From: Prauserella endophytica
Lineage (GTDB): Bacteria > Actinomycetota > Actinomycetes > Mycobacteriales > Pseudonocardiaceae
Direction: 5' to 3'
Assembly: GCF_005146945.1 (NCBI RefSeq)
Contig: NZ_SWMS01000009.1
Coordinates: 62,001-126,000 of the forward strand
DNA: 64,000 nt
Part shown: positions 9,038 to 18,325 of the stretch, piece by piece
Layout: each line of letters starts with the position of its first letter
Position numbering within the stretch: the stretch's first letter is position 1
The notes under the pieces: model-generated
Told to the model about the DNA's origin: nothing
The model's input: the letters and a program-made list of their open reading frames with translations, nothing else
The model's database searches: none
Program-made: the position numbers and the translations under genes

Positions 9038-9907
9038 ATGGCCAGTACCGTCACCTCCCGAAGAAAGCAGCTCGGCAACGAGCTGCGGCACGCGCGCAAC
9101 GCCGCGGGCCTCACGCAGCAGCGCGTGGCCGAGATCCTCGGTTGTACCCAGGGCAAGGTCAACAAGATCGAGTCGGGAGCCGTCGGGGTCAAGCTCGGCG
9201 ACGTCCGGGCGATGCTCGACGCGTTCGGCATCGCGGGCGAGGAGGCCGACACCCTGCTCAACCTCGCGCGGGCCGCGGCCGGGCAGCGCGGGCACTGGTC
9301 CGGTTACCGATCCGTTGTGCCGCACTGGTTCCGCACGTTCACGGACCTGGAGCCCGCCGCCGCGGAGATCATGACGTGGCACGGCGAGCGCATTCCCGGG
9401 CCGCTGCAGTCCGAGCACTACATGCTCAAGCAGTTCACCGAGTTCGGAGCGACGGACGTCACATCACTGGTTCGCAACCGGCTCGACCGCAAGGCAGTCT
9501 TCGACCAGCAGCAGCCGCCGTACTACCGCTTCATCCTCAGCGAGTCGGCGCTGCGCAGGGCTCCCGGCGGCCGGTCACCGGCCGTGATGCTGGACCAGCT
9601 GGAGCACATGCTCGAGCTGGAGAAGCGGGCGAGGGTCTACCTGCACGTGCTGCCGTTCGACGCGAAGCTGGCCTCGGTGCCCAACGACTTCACGATCATG
9701 CGGTTCCCCGACCGCACCCGGGACTTCGTCTACATCGAGCACTCGGCCGGCGGGATCTACCTCGACGACGTCAAGGACTTCCAGATCTTCGTGGACTCGT
9801 GGGACCGCCTGCGCGGCGCGGCGTTGGAGCGGCAGGAGACGCGGCAGTTCTTCAAGGAGCTCGCCGAGCACTACCGCGAGGAGCTGAACCGTCAGACGCG
9901 GCAGTAG
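9038..9907 (+). CDS. Scr1-family XRE regulator (HTH + DUF5753)
   Basis: A 289-residue protein with an XRE helix-turn-helix at about residues 10-65 (LTQQRVAEILGCTQGKVNKI) and a DUF5753 domain from about residue 95 (PGPLQSEHYML, LDQLEHMLEL). This architecture is the Scr1 family, abundant in sporulating and related actinomycetes and usually paired with a DUF397 gene, as here 416 bp downstream. Such pairs are linked to development or antibiotic control in Streptomyces. It is divergent from gnd. Confidence 0.92.
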   Translation: MASTVTSRRKQLGNELRHARNAAGLTQQRVAEILGCTQGKVNKIESGAVGVKLGDVRAMLDAFGIAGEEADTLLNLARAAAGQRGHWSGYRSVVPHWFRTFTDLEPAAAEIMTWHGERIPGPLQSEHYMLKQFTEFGATDVTSLVRNRLDRKAVFDQQQPPYYRFILSESALRRAPGGRSPAVMLDQLEHMLELEKRARVYLHVLPFDAKLASVPNDFTIMRFPDRTRDFVYIEHSAGGIYLDDVKDFQIFVDSWDRLRGAALERQETRQFFKELAEHYREELNRQTRQ

Positions 9908-10086
9908 CGCACCGAAAAGTTCGGTTCGAGGAGCCGGAGCGGGCGGGGCGGCCACACGCGGACGAAGCCGAGATCGAACCGGCGGGCGGGCTGTTCGGAG
10001 GGGGGCAGGTCGTCGTCTTTCGCAGGACCGGCCCGCTCGACACCCCTCGGTTCCAGGTCCAGTCGTACGGCCATGTCGTGCTCCAT
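9892..10086 (-). CDS. Possible small protein antisense to the Scr1/DUF397 interval
   Basis: A 64-residue open frame on the minus strand starting ATG 10084-10086. It encodes an acidic N-terminal half and a C-terminal stretch FVRVWPPRPLRLLEPN, and most codons end in G or C as in neighbouring real genes. An AT-rich segment at 10150-10190 upstream could hold its promoter. It overlaps the Scr1 gene 3' end by 16 bp. I do not recognise the protein; third-position composition is the main support. Confidence 0.4.
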   Translation of the reverse strand: MEHDMAVRLDLEPRGVERAGPAKDDDLPPSEQPARRFDLGFVRVWPPRPLRLLEPNFSVRYCRV

Positions 10087-10323
10087 CCCCGGTCTTGCCT
10101 GTGTTGCCGATCTCTCATGAGACGGCCCCCGGATTGCGCCGGGCGCGGCCCCTATGGATAGTAATAATCCTAGTCTCAGATTAATCACGCTGTCGACCAG
10201 CTCGGCCGAACATCGCACGAATGGCGGCATCGGCCGGTGGGGATCGACTCTGGGGCATCGAGAAAGGTGTGACCTTGCGCACTCCTTCGCCGATGTCCTT
10301 CGACCGGGCACGGAGGTAACGCC

Positions 10324-10578
10324 ATGGCCGATTACGCCGCTCAAGCGGATTATTACGACCCCGCCACGGCCGTGAGCATGTTCGACGCCGCCGGCTGGCA
10401 GAAGTCGTTCGCGAGCGAGCCCAACGGTGGCAGCTGTGTCGAGGTCAACCTGGGAGCGGACAAGGTCGGAGTGCGGGATACCAAGCTCGCCGACAGCCCG
10501 GTGTTCGTCTTCAACACGCGCGAGTGGGAGGCCTTCCTGATCGCCGTCAAGGCCGGCCAGTTCGACCTCCCGGCGTAG
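10324..10578 (+). CDS. DUF397 domain protein
   Basis: An 84-residue protein that is essentially one DUF397 domain: W at the GWQKSF motif, GGSCVEV, VGVRDTK and FNTREWEAFL. DUF397 proteins are the small partners of Scr1-type regulators and are thought to modulate their DNA binding. The ATG follows GGAGG at good spacing. The Scr1 gene lies upstream in the same orientation, separated by an AT-rich region that probably holds a separate promoter. Confidence 0.9.
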   Translation: MADYAAQADYYDPATAVSMFDAAGWQKSFASEPNGGSCVEVNLGADKVGVRDTKLADSPVFVFNTREWEAFLIAVKAGQFDLPA

Positions 10579-10681
10579 ACCCACTCGGTTCGGCCCGGCG
10601 GGGCCACGGTCGGTCCGGCCCGCCGGGCGCGCCGGTGTCCCGGCGGAGAACCCCGCATCCCGCCGGGCTCGCGATCGTCGC

Positions 10682-10706
10682 CCCGTGGTGGCCGCCCCAC
10701 CACGGG
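10682..10706 (+). terminator. Hairpin after the DUF397 gene
   Basis: CCCGTGGTGG (10682-10691) pairs perfectly with CCACCACGGG (10697-10706) over a 5-nt loop. There is no clear U-tract. It lies between the DUF397 gene and the SRP RNA promoter. Confidence 0.5.
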
Positions 10707-10800
10707 AACGTGGGCGTGAGCAGCGAGCCGGGAGCCACCGGGTTCACGGCGGCACTCCCCGTGTCGGCGTCCAGCGGAGGCGTCGCCTAGACTGGGCGAC

Positions 10801-10884
10801 GGACCCCCGCGGCGTCCACCCTGTGAACCTCCCCAGGGCCGGAAGGCAGCAAGGATAAGCAGGCTCTGACGGGTGCGGGGGTCC
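10801..10884 (+). ncRNA. ffs: Bacterial small signal recognition particle RNA (4.5S type)
   Basis: The conserved SRP domain is visible as GGGCCGGAAGGCAGCA at 10835-10850, and the ends pair over 10 bp (GGACCCCCGC at 10801-10810 with 10875-10884). It binds Ffh and targets membrane proteins. A -10 box TAGACT (10788-10793) lies just upstream, and the 3' end is followed by CCTTTTG. Its place directly before dnaX is common in actinomycetes. Confidence 0.93.
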
Positions 10885-10932
10885 CCTTTTGTCCCCGGAC
10901 GGCCGGGCGGCCCCGGTGTCGGAGACTGCCGG

Positions 10933-10938
10933 TACCCT
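10933..10938 (+). promoter_or_regulatory. Leaderless-type -10 box of dnaX
   Basis: TACCCT ends 6 nt before the GTG start of dnaX, so transcription would begin at or beside the start codon. No Shine-Dalgarno sequence is seen. Confidence 0.65.
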
Positions 10939-10944
10939 CGCCTC

Positions 10945-12945
10945 GTGGCTCTCGCGCTGTACCGCAAGTACCGGCCGGCAACCTTCGCCGAGGTGGTCGG
11001 GCAGGACCACGTCACCGAGCCCCTGCGCACCGCGCTCGCGGCAGGCCGGATCAACCACGCCTACCTGTTCTCGGGGCCGCGTGGCTGCGGGAAGACCTCC
11101 AGCGCGCGCATCATGGCGCGCTCGCTCAACTGCGTCGAGGGCCCGACACCGGACCCGTGCGGCAAGTGCGGCCCGTGCCTCGCGCTCGCCCCGGAGGGGC
11201 CGGGCAGCGTCGACGTCACCGAGCTCGACGCCGCTAGCCACGGTGGTGTGGACGACGCGCGTGAGCTGCGCGACCGTGCGTTCTACGCGCCCGCGGAGTC
11301 CCGCTACCGGGTGTTCATCATCGACGAGGCGCACATGGTCACCACGCAGGGCTTCAACGCCCTGCTGAAGATCGTGGAGGAGCCGCCGGAGCACCTGATC
11401 TTCATCTTCGCGACCACCGAGCCGGACAAGGTGCTGCCCACCATCCGCTCGCGGACGCACCACTACCCGTTCCGGCTCATCCCGCCGAGCTCGATGCGTG
11501 AGCTGCTGGAGCGCAACGTCGCGGCCGAGGGCGTGCAGGTGGAACCCGCCGTCTACCCGCTGGTGATCAGGGCCGGTGGCGGCTCCGCTCGAGACACCCA
11601 GTCGGTGCTCGACCAGCTGCTCGCCGGTGCGGGACCCGAGGGCGTCACCTACGCGCGCGCGGTGTCGCTGCTCGGCGTCACCGACGTCGCGCTCATCGAC
11701 GCGATGGTGGACGCGCTGTCAGCCGACGACCACAAGGCCGTGTTCAGCACGGTCGACCAGCTCGCCGAGGCCGGCCACGACCCGCGCCGGTTCGCGACCG
11801 ACCTGCTCGACCGGCTGCGCGACCTCATTCTGCTGCGCTCGGTGCCCGACGCGGCGAGCGCGGGCATGGTGTCGGCGCCGGAGGAGCAGCTGAACCGGAT
11901 GGTCGCGCAGGCTGAGCGCATGCAGCCCGGCACGCTCACGCGGTACGCCGAGATCATCCACAATGGACTCCTCGAGATGCGGGGGGCCACGGCGCCCCGG
12001 CTGCTGCTCGAGCTGCTGTGCGCGCGGATGCTGCTTCCGGAGGTCGCCGGGGACGAGGCCGCCATGCTGCAGCGGCTCGAACGGCTGGAGCGCCGGTTCA
12101 CCGCGGGTGGCCCCGCCCCGGCCGCTGAGCCCGCCGCCGCTCCGCCTCCGGAACGGACCTTCGAGCGGCCGTCGCAGCGTGCCGTGTCCCCCGCTCCGGT
12201 CGGCGAGTCCCCCGCTCCGGCCGGCGAGTCCCCCGCTCGGGCCCGCGAAGTGCCCGCTCCGGCGCCGAAACCGGCGTCGGCGCCCGCCGCGCGGGCGGAA
12301 CCGGTCGCCGAGGCCGCGCCCGTCGCCGGGTCGGAGCCGGGTCAGATCGACGCCGCAGCGCTGCGCCAGTACTGGCCGCAGCTGCTTGCCGCGGTCCGCA
12401 AGCTCAGCCGCAGCACGGAGGCCATGCTTACCAACGCCACGGTGCACAGCGTCGAGGGCTCCACCGTGGTGCTCACCCACTCCGCGGAGCCGCTCGCCCG
12501 GCGCCTTTCGGAGCCCCGCAACGCCGACTGCATCGCGACCGCGCTCGGTCAGGTGATGTCGGGCCAGTGGACGGTGCGCTGTGTCCACGCCGGTGCCGTG
12601 CAGGCGAGCGCGGCGGCCGCACCGGCCAGGCAGGCGCCGGCCGCGCCCGCGCGCCAGGCGCCGCAACCCCCTCAGCCCTCTCAGCCCTCTCAGCGGCAGA
12701 CCTCGGCGGAGCAGCAGCGCTCCTTCCAGCGGCCGCCTGCGGCGGAGCCGCCGCGCCGGGCGGTTCCTGCCACGACCGAGCCGGACATCCCGCTGCCGCC
12801 GGAGCCGGAAGACGAGGACGACCCCTACCCGGCGGGCCCCGACGCGGGCGGCCCCCCGGCCGCTCCCGCCCCGGAACCGGCGGACCCGGAAGCCATCGCC
12901 CACAAGCTCCTCTCCGACCACCTCGGCGCCCGCCCGATCGACTGA
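10945..12945 (+). CDS. dnaX: DNA polymerase III subunit gamma/tau
   Basis: A 666-residue clamp-loader ATPase. It has Walker A GPRGCGKTSS (about residues 43-52), a zinc module with Cys in LNCVEG and CGKCGPC, Walker B IIDEAHM, and the sensor region IFATTEPDKV. Residues about 370-470 and 550-640 are low-complexity Pro/Ala linkers around a C-terminal tau-like domain, ending KLLSDHLGARPID. GTG 10945 is the start fixed by LYRKYRPATF and by a leaderless -10 box. The first linker contains four copies of a 21-bp repeat that also occurs between genes at 23.2 kb. Confidence 0.96.
   Translation: MALALYRKYRPATFAEVVGQDHVTEPLRTALAAGRINHAYLFSGPRGCGKTSSARIMARSLNCVEGPTPDPCGKCGPCLALAPEGPGSVDVTELDAASHGGVDDARELRDRAFYAPAESRYRVFIIDEAHMVTTQGFNALLKIVEEPPEHLIFIFATTEPDKVLPTIRSRTHHYPFRLIPPSSMRELLERNVAAEGVQVEPAVYPLVIRAGGGSARDTQSVLDQLLAGAGPEGVTYARAVSLLGVTDVALIDAMVDALSADDHKAVFSTVDQLAEAGHDPRRFATDLLDRLRDLILLRSVPDAASAGMVSAPEEQLNRMVAQAERMQPGTLTRYAEIIHNGLLEMRGATAPRLLLELLCARMLLPEVAGDEAAMLQRLERLERRFTAGGPAPAAEPAAAPPPERTFERPSQRAVSPAPVGESPAPAGESPARAREVPAPAPKPASAPAARAEPVAEAAPVAGSEPGQIDAAALRQYWPQLLAAVRKLSRSTEAMLTNATVHSVEGSTVVLTHSAEPLARRLSEPRNADCIATALGQVMSGQWTVRCVHAGAVQASAAAAPARQAPAAPARQAPQPPQPSQPSQRQTSAEQQRSFQRPPAAEPPRRAVPATTEPDIPLPPEPEDEDDPYPAGPDAGGPPAAPAPEPADPEAIAHKLLSDHLGARPID
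12182..12265. repeat. 21-bp repeat family C inside dnaX
   Basis: Four tandem 21-bp units with phases at 12182, 12203, 12224 and 12245, core GCGAGTCCCCCGCTCCGG. In the dnaX frame they read AVSPAPV, GESPAPA, GESPARA and REVPAPA. The same core forms the intergenic array at 23216-23434. Because 21 is a multiple of three, copies do not break the frame. Confidence 0.8.
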
Positions 12946-12955
12946 CGAGGCTCCG

Positions 12956-13762
12956 CTACCGCCGCAGGTAGGTCAGGATTCCCGCCGTGATCGCGTCGGC
13001 GTAGCGCTGGCGGCCCTCCGGGGTCGACATCACCGCTGCCTCGTTCGCGTTGCGCATGTTGCCGCATTCGACGAGCACGGCGGGCCGCTCGGAGAGGTTC
13101 AGCCCGGCCAGGTCGTCCCGGCCGGAGAGGCCGCCCTCGCCGATGTAGTCGGCCACGGGGAACTCCGCCGCCAGGCTCGCGAGCACCGCACCGGCCAGGC
13201 GTTGCGCAGGCTCGCCCTGCGCCTCGTTGAGCGGCGGATCCGAGTAGGCGACGTGGAAGCCGCTGCCCTGTGCCGACGAGCCGTCCGCGTGGATCGACAC
13301 CACGGCGTCCGCGAGCGCCTCGTTGCCGATCGCAGCGCGCCGGTCGACGCACGGGCCGACGCCGTCGTCGTCCTCGCGCGTGTAGACCACCCGCACGGCC
13401 TGCGCCGAGAGCGCGTCGCCCACCCGTCTCGCGACGTCGAGGTTGAACGCGTGCTCGGGGTAGCCGCTGTCGGTGGCGGTGCCGGTGGTGTTGCACGGCT
13501 TCATCCGCCCTCGCCCCGCCGGTACCTGCCGGTTGATCTCGGCGAGTGCCGTCGCGTTGCCGCCGTTGTGGCCGGGGTCGAGGACCACCACCGGAGCCTC
13601 GGGCTGGGGAGTGGTCCTCGTGGGCGCGGCGGACCGGCTCTGCGAGGTCTCAGGGCCGGGCGAGTTCCGGGTGGGCGAGGCGGTGACCCCACCGTCTCCG
13701 CTGCCCCCGCAAGCGCTCAGCACCAGGCCCACCACCAGTAGGACGACACCGCGACAACGCAC
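12956..13762 (-). CDS. N-acetylmuramoyl-L-alanine amidase, exported lipoprotein
   Basis: A 268-residue Amidase_3 protein. The signal peptide ends in lipobox LSAC, then a Ser/Thr/Pro linker leads to the zinc hydrolase domain with DPGHNGG, SIHADG and VECGNMRN holding the expected His and Glu residues. It cleaves the amide bond between muramic acid and the stem peptide. In M. tuberculosis the homologue (Rv3717) also lies between dnaX and the ybaB-recR pair, though orientation differs here. The GTG start at 13762 is divergent from ybaB; the stop is 10 bp from the dnaX stop. Confidence 0.92.
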   Translation of the reverse strand: MRCRGVVLLVVGLVLSACGGSGDGGVTASPTRNSPGPETSQSRSAAPTRTTPQPEAPVVVLDPGHNGGNATALAEINRQVPAGRGRMKPCNTTGTATDSGYPEHAFNLDVARRVGDALSAQAVRVVYTREDDDGVGPCVDRRAAIGNEALADAVVSIHADGSSAQGSGFHVAYSDPPLNEAQGEPAQRLAGAVLASLAAEFPVADYIGEGGLSGRDDLAGLNLSERPAVLVECGNMRNANEAAVMSTPEGRQRYADAITAGILTYLRR

Positions 13763-13839
13763 GGCTCACACGGTGCCACAGCCGCTGCGACTAGGCTGGA
13801 GACCACGTCACGCAAGCTACGAAAGCGGGAATCCGAATC

Positions 13840-14211
13840 ATGGTGCAGCCCGGCGGCGGAATGCCCGACATGCAGCAGATCCTGCAGCAGGCCCAGAAGA
13901 TGCAGGAACAGCTGGTCACGGCTCAGCAGGAACTGGCGGCGGCCGAGGTCACCGGCACCTCCGGCGGGGGCCTGGTGACGGCCACGGTCACCGGCGGCAT
14001 GGAGCTCAAGAACCTCGTGATCGACCCGAAGATCGTGGATCCCGAGGACACGGAGACCCTCGCGGACCTCGTGGTCGCCGCGGTGCGCGACGCGACCCAC
14101 AACGCGCAGAAGCTCACCGAGGAGAAGCTCGGCCCGCTCGCGGGCGGCTTCGGTGGTGGCGGCATGCCCGACCTCGGCGGGCTCGGCAACCTCGGTCTGC
14201 CCGGACAGTAA
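13840..14211 (+). CDS. YbaB/EbfC family nucleoid-associated protein
   Basis: A 123-residue protein with the YbaB core: [15 protein letters not shown] amphipathic helix, then [16 protein letters not shown] and the C-terminal helix. The tail is Gly-rich ([13 protein letters not shown]). YbaB proteins form dimers that bind DNA without strong sequence specificity and are nearly always encoded next to recR, as here, 2 bp upstream. A leader with TAGGCT at 13792-13797 precedes the gene by about 40 nt. Confidence 0.94.
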   Translation: MVQPGGGMPDMQQILQQAQKMQEQLVTAQQELAAAEVTGTSGGGLVTATVTGGMELKNLVIDPKIVDPEDTETLADLVVAAVRDATHNAQKLTEEKLGPLAGGFGGGGMPDLGGLGNLGLPGQ

Positions 14212-14213
14212 CT

Positions 14214-14810
14214 TTGTACGAAGGCGTAGTTCAGGACCTCATCGACGAGCTGGGCCGCCTGCCCGGCATCGGTCCCAAGAGCGCGCAGCGCATCGCCTTC
14301 CACCTGCTCGCCTGCGATCCCGTCGACATCGGCAGGCTGCAGGACGTGCTGGGCAAGGTCAAGGAAGGCGTGCGGTTCTGCGACGTCTGCGGCAACGTCT
14401 CCGAGGAGGAGCGCTGCCGCATCTGCCGGGACGCCCGGCGCGACCCGGCGCTGATCTGCGTGGTCGAGGAGCCCAAGGATGTGCTCGCCGTCGAGCGCAC
14501 GCGGGAGTTCCGCGGCCGCTACCACGTGCTCGGCGGCGCGCTCGATCCGCTCTCCGGCATCGGCCCCGACCAGCTCCGCATCAAGGAGCTGCTCGCCAGA
14601 ATCGGTGCGGAGGAGGTGAGCGAGGTGATCATCGCGACCGACCCCAACACCGAGGGCGAGGCCACGGCGACCTACCTCGTCCGGATGCTGCGTGACTTCC
14701 CCGGCCTCACCGTCACCCGGCTCGCCTCGGGTCTGCCGATGGGCGGCGACCTCGAGTTCGCCGACGAGCTGACGCTCGGCCGGGCCCTCTCCGGCCGCCG
14801 CGCGCTCTGA
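14214..14810 (+). CDS. recR: Recombination protein RecR
   Basis: A 198-residue protein with an N-terminal helix-hairpin-helix ([17 protein letters not shown]), a four-Cys zinc finger ([16 protein letters not shown]) and a Toprim domain ([16 protein letters not shown]). RecR acts with RecO/RecF to load RecA at gaps. The start is a TTG at 14214, 2 bp after ybaB; no ATG/GTG fits the conserved N-terminus, and the upstream in-frame extension lies over ybaB. Confidence 0.96.
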   Translation: MYEGVVQDLIDELGRLPGIGPKSAQRIAFHLLACDPVDIGRLQDVLGKVKEGVRFCDVCGNVSEEERCRICRDARRDPALICVVEEPKDVLAVERTREFRGRYHVLGGALDPLSGIGPDQLRIKELLARIGAEEVSEVIIATDPNTEGEATATYLVRMLRDFPGLTVTRLASGLPMGGDLEFADELTLGRALSGRRAL

Positions 14811-14818
14811 CGCGTCCC

Positions 14819-15397
14819 GTGCCTGACGTCGCGGAGCTGGGGCGGGCCGTCGCGGAACGGGTGCTGCGTGCCGAGCCGAGGCTCGGCGACGTGCGGGTGC
14901 TCGCGATCGACGGCCCCTCCGGGTCCGGCAAGTCGACGCTCGCGGCGGCCGTCGTCGCCACCCTGCGCGAACGCGGCGTGCCCACGGCGCTCGTCAGCAC
15001 CGACGACTTCGCCACGTGGGACGACCCTGTCTCGTGGTGGCCACGCCTGCGGGAGGGCGTTCTCGACCGGCTGGCCCTCGGCCTGCCCGGTCGCTATCGG
15101 CGCATGGACTGGACCACTGGCGTGCCGGAGCTCGGACCCGTCGTGGACGTCCCGGTGCCGAGCGTGCTCGTGCTCGAGGGGGTGTCGGCGGGCCGCGCGT
15201 CGGTGCGGCCGAAGCTGTCATACCTGTGCTGGGTGGAGGATCCGGATTCCACCGCCAGGCTCGAAAGGGCCGTCGCCCGTGACGGCGAGACGTCCAGACC
15301 ACACCTCATCGCCTGGCAGAGCTTCGAGCGCGGGTGGTTCTCCGTCGACCGCACACAGCCGCACGCCGATGCGGCGGTAGGGCTCCACCCCGCCTGA
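14819..15397 (+). CDS. Uridine kinase-like P-loop nucleoside kinase
   Basis: A 192-residue protein with Walker A GPSGSGKST at residues 32-40 and the conserved STDDFATWDDP stretch typical of uridine-kinase-like P-loop proteins. A C-terminal DRTQPHADAAV region resembles the end of that family. It probably phosphorylates a nucleoside or related small molecule, but the substrate cannot be read from sequence. It starts with GTG 8 bp after recR and is likely co-transcribed with it. Confidence 0.8.
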   Translation: MPDVAELGRAVAERVLRAEPRLGDVRVLAIDGPSGSGKSTLAAAVVATLRERGVPTALVSTDDFATWDDPVSWWPRLREGVLDRLALGLPGRYRRMDWTTGVPELGPVVDVPVPSVLVLEGVSAGRASVRPKLSYLCWVEDPDSTARLERAVARDGETSRPHLIAWQSFERGWFSVDRTQPHADAAVGLHPA

Positions 15398-15510
15398 CAG
15401 AAGCCGACCAAAGCAGGTAGCGCGTAGTCGATTGGTCACCCAGCGTGGTGATTTCTCGACTGTTCGGAACTTTTTCACCTTCTGCGTAGCCCGATCGTAA
15501 CCTCAGGACC

Positions 15511-15575
15511 TTAAGTAACCGCCCTCACACCCGCTAGGGTCAGCGACCATCGCGGACACGAGATTCGTGCCCGCG
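15511..15575 (+). promoter_or_regulatory. Promoter and 5' UTR hairpin of the peptide ABC operon
   Basis: TTAAGT (15511-15516) and TAGGGT (15535-15540) are separated by 18 nt and make a plausible -35/-10 pair. In the leader, CGCGGACACGA (15551-15561) pairs with TCGTGCCCGCG (15565-15575) with one mismatch. The rest of the 210-bp gap from 15398 shows no gene. Confidence 0.5.
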
Positions 15576-15608
15576 AACCGAACTGATGTTTCCTCAAGGG
15601 GTGCCAAA

Positions 15609-17291
15609 ATGCTCCAACTGCGGGTGGCCCGAACGCGACGCACAGCCCTGATCGGGCTGGCCGCCGCGCTCGCGGTGTCCTTGACCGCCTGTGCCGAGTC
15701 CGAACGTGATACCGGCGGTGGCCAGGAAGGAGGCACGCTGGTCTTCGGGGCCACTGGCGCCCCGTCGAACTTCGACCCGTTCTACGCCTCCGACGGCGAG
15801 ACCTTCCGCGTGACCCGGCAGATGTTCGAGAACCTCGTCGGCATCAAGCCCGGCACCGCCGAGCTGGAGCCCGAGCTCGCCACCAAGTGGGAGTCGAGCC
15901 CCGACGGCAAGACCTGGACGTTCACCCTGCGTGAGGGCGTGAACTTCCACGACGGCACCCCGTTCAACGCCGACGCCGTGTGCAAGAACTTCGAGCGCAT
16001 GTACGGCCAGACCGGCGCCGGCGCCACCGCGGCTCTCTCCTACTACTGGATCGAGAACTTCGGCGGCTTCAGCGACGGGGCCAACCCCTCGCTCTACCAG
16101 GGCTGCACCGCCGAGAACCCCACCACCGTCAAGCTGGAGCTCACCCGCTTCACGGCGACGTTCCCGACGATGCTGTCCCAGGACTCGTTCGCCATGCAGA
16201 GCCCCAAGGCGATGGACGAGTTCCAGGCCAACAACGTCAAGGCACAGGGAGACAGCTTCGTCTTCTCCGAGTACGCGCGCTCGCACCCGACGGGCACCGG
16301 GCCGTTCAAGTTCACCTCCTACGACGAGGCGAACGGCACCATCGAACTCGCCCGCAACGACCAGTACTGGGGCGACAAGGCCAAGCTCAACAAGCTGATC
16401 TTCCGCGTGATCGAGGACGAGACCGCCCGTAAGCAGGCGCTCGAGGCCGGCGACATCGACGGCTACGACTTCCCGGCCCCCGCCGACTGGGACTCGCTGA
16501 AGGCAGGCGGCTACAACCTCCAGATCCGGGACCCGTTCAACATCCTGTATCTGGGCATCACGCAGAAGAACAACCCTGCGCTCAAGGACCTCAAGGTGCG
16601 CCAGGCACTGGCCTACGCGATCGACCGCGAAAGCCTCGTCAAGTCGGTGATGCCGGAGAACTCCGAGGTCGCCACGCAGTTCTACCCGTCGTCGGTCGAC
16701 GGATACGCCGACGACGTGCAGAAGTACTCGTACGATCCGGATCGCGCCAAGCAGCTGCTGCGCGAGGCCGGCCATCCCAACCTGACTGTCGAGCTGTGGT
16801 GGCCGAGCCAGGTCACGCGGCCCTACATGCCGAACCCGCAGGCGATCTTCGGTGCCATCAAGGAGGATCTGGAGGGCGCCGGCATCACGGTGAAGCCGAT
16901 CAGCAAGCCGTGGGCCGGTGGGTACCTCGACCAGGTCGAGGTCGCCGACGCGCAGCTGTTCCTGCTCGGCTGGACGGGTGACTACAACTCGCCGGAGAAC
17001 TTCATCGGCACCTTCTTCGGCACCACGGAGAACCAGTTCTGGACCTCGGGCTCGCCGTGGGGCCAGCAGCTGGCCACCGCGATCGAGGACGCCGACTCTA
17101 CTGTGGACGCCGCCGAGCGCGAAGCGAAGTACCAGCAGATCAACCGGGACCTGATGTCGAAGTACATCCCGGCGATCCCGCTGTCGCACTCCCCGCCCGC
17201 GATCGTCGTCTCCCCCGAGGTGCAGGGGCTGGTGCCCAGCCCGCTGACCAAGGAAGAGTTCGCCGCGGTCTCGGTCTCGTCTCCCGAATAA
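15609..17291 (+). CDS. Peptide ABC transporter substrate-binding lipoprotein (DppA/OppA family)
   Basis: A 560-residue SBP_bac_5 protein. The signal peptide carries a twin basic start (RTRRTALIG) and lipobox LTAC; the mature domain shows TFTLREGVNFHDGTPF and the late LLGWTGDYNSPENF block typical of dipeptide/oligopeptide receptors. ATG 15609 follows AAGGGG at good spacing. It is the first gene of a five-gene operon with two permeases and two ATPases, and would capture short peptides outside the membrane. Confidence 0.94.
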   Translation: MLQLRVARTRRTALIGLAAALAVSLTACAESERDTGGGQEGGTLVFGATGAPSNFDPFYASDGETFRVTRQMFENLVGIKPGTAELEPELATKWESSPDGKTWTFTLREGVNFHDGTPFNADAVCKNFERMYGQTGAGATAALSYYWIENFGGFSDGANPSLYQGCTAENPTTVKLELTRFTATFPTMLSQDSFAMQSPKAMDEFQANNVKAQGDSFVFSEYARSHPTGTGPFKFTSYDEANGTIELARNDQYWGDKAKLNKLIFRVIEDETARKQALEAGDIDGYDFPAPADWDSLKAGGYNLQIRDPFNILYLGITQKNNPALKDLKVRQALAYAIDRESLVKSVMPENSEVATQFYPSSVDGYADDVQKYSYDPDRAKQLLREAGHPNLTVELWWPSQVTRPYMPNPQAIFGAIKEDLEGAGITVKPISKPWAGGYLDQVEVADAQLFLLGWTGDYNSPENFIGTFFGTTENQFWTSGSPWGQQLATAIEDADSTVDAAEREAKYQQINRDLMSKYIPAIPLSHSPPAIVVSPEVQGLVPSPLTKEEFAAVSVSSPE

Positions 17292-17300
17292 GCGAGAACG

Positions 17301-18323
17301 GTGCTCCGATACACGATTCGGCGCGTGCTGCAACTCGCACTCGTCGTGGTAGTGCTCTCGGTGCTGATCTTCGGCTGGCTGCGGTTACTCCCGGGAGGGC
17401 CGGTCTCGGCCCTCCTGGGGGACCGCGGCACAGCCGAGAGCCGCGCCGAACTGACCGACGCCCTCGGGCTGAACGACCCGATCTTCGTCCAGTACTTCGC
17501 GTTCCTCGGCCGGGCGATCACCGGTGACTTCGGCACCTCCACCGGGGTCTCGCCGGGCAAGCCGGCGATGGAGCTGTTCCTGGAGCGGTTCCCCGCGACC
17601 ATCGAGCTCAGCATCGCGGCGATCCTCATCGCCCTGATCGGTGCGATCCCGCTCGGTTACCTCGCGGCCCGCCGCCGGGGCGGCTGGCTGGACAACGCCG
17701 GTGTGGTCGGCTCGATGATCGGCATCTCGATCCCGATCTTCTTCCTCGCGTTCCTGCTCAAGTACATCCTGTCGATCAAACTCGGCTGGCTGCCGACCGG
17801 CGGCAGGCAGAGCGCGGACATCGAGGCCACGCGCGTCACCGGCTTCTTCGTGCTCGACGGCCTGCTGACGCGCGAGTGGGACGCGGCGTGGGACGCGCTG
17901 GAGCACCTGCTGCTTCCTGCGCTGGCGCTGGCGTCGATCCCATTCGCGGTGATCTTCCGCATCACCAGGGCGTCCGTGCTGGACGTCATGGACGAGGACT
18001 ATGTGCGCACGGCCCGGTCGAAGGGGCTGACCCGGCGGATCATCCGGGACCGGCACATCCTCCGCAACGCGATGCTCCCGGTGGTGACGACGGTCGGCCT
18101 GCAGACCGGCGCGCTGCTGTCGGGCGCCGTGCTCACCGAGACGGTGTTCTCGTGGCAGGGGGTCGGGCAGGCGCTGGCGATCGGGTTCGAGCGCAAGGAC
18201 TACCCCGTGCTGCAGGTGGTGATCATCGCGGCCGCGATGGCCTACGTACTGGTCAACCTCCTGGTCGACCTGTCGTACGCGGTGATCGACCCGCGCATCC
18301 GCACGGCGCAGAAAGTGAGCTAG
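17301..18323 (+). CDS. Peptide ABC transporter permease, DppB type
   Basis: A 340-residue membrane protein with about six hydrophobic segments. The first helix follows the classic start MLRYTIRRVLQ, and the EAA-loop region DYVRTARSKGL binds the ATPase subunits. It forms half of the transmembrane channel with the DppC-type protein 2 bp downstream. GTG start, 9 bp after the receptor gene. Confidence 0.95.
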   Translation: MLRYTIRRVLQLALVVVVLSVLIFGWLRLLPGGPVSALLGDRGTAESRAELTDALGLNDPIFVQYFAFLGRAITGDFGTSTGVSPGKPAMELFLERFPATIELSIAAILIALIGAIPLGYLAARRRGGWLDNAGVVGSMIGISIPIFFLAFLLKYILSIKLGWLPTGGRQSADIEATRVTGFFVLDGLLTREWDAAWDALEHLLLPALALASIPFAVIFRITRASVLDVMDEDYVRTARSKGLTRRIIRDRHILRNAMLPVVTTVGLQTGALLSGAVLTETVFSWQGVGQALAIGFERKDYPVLQVVIIAAAMAYVLVNLLVDLSYAVIDPRIRTAQKVS

Positions 18324-18325
18324 CT

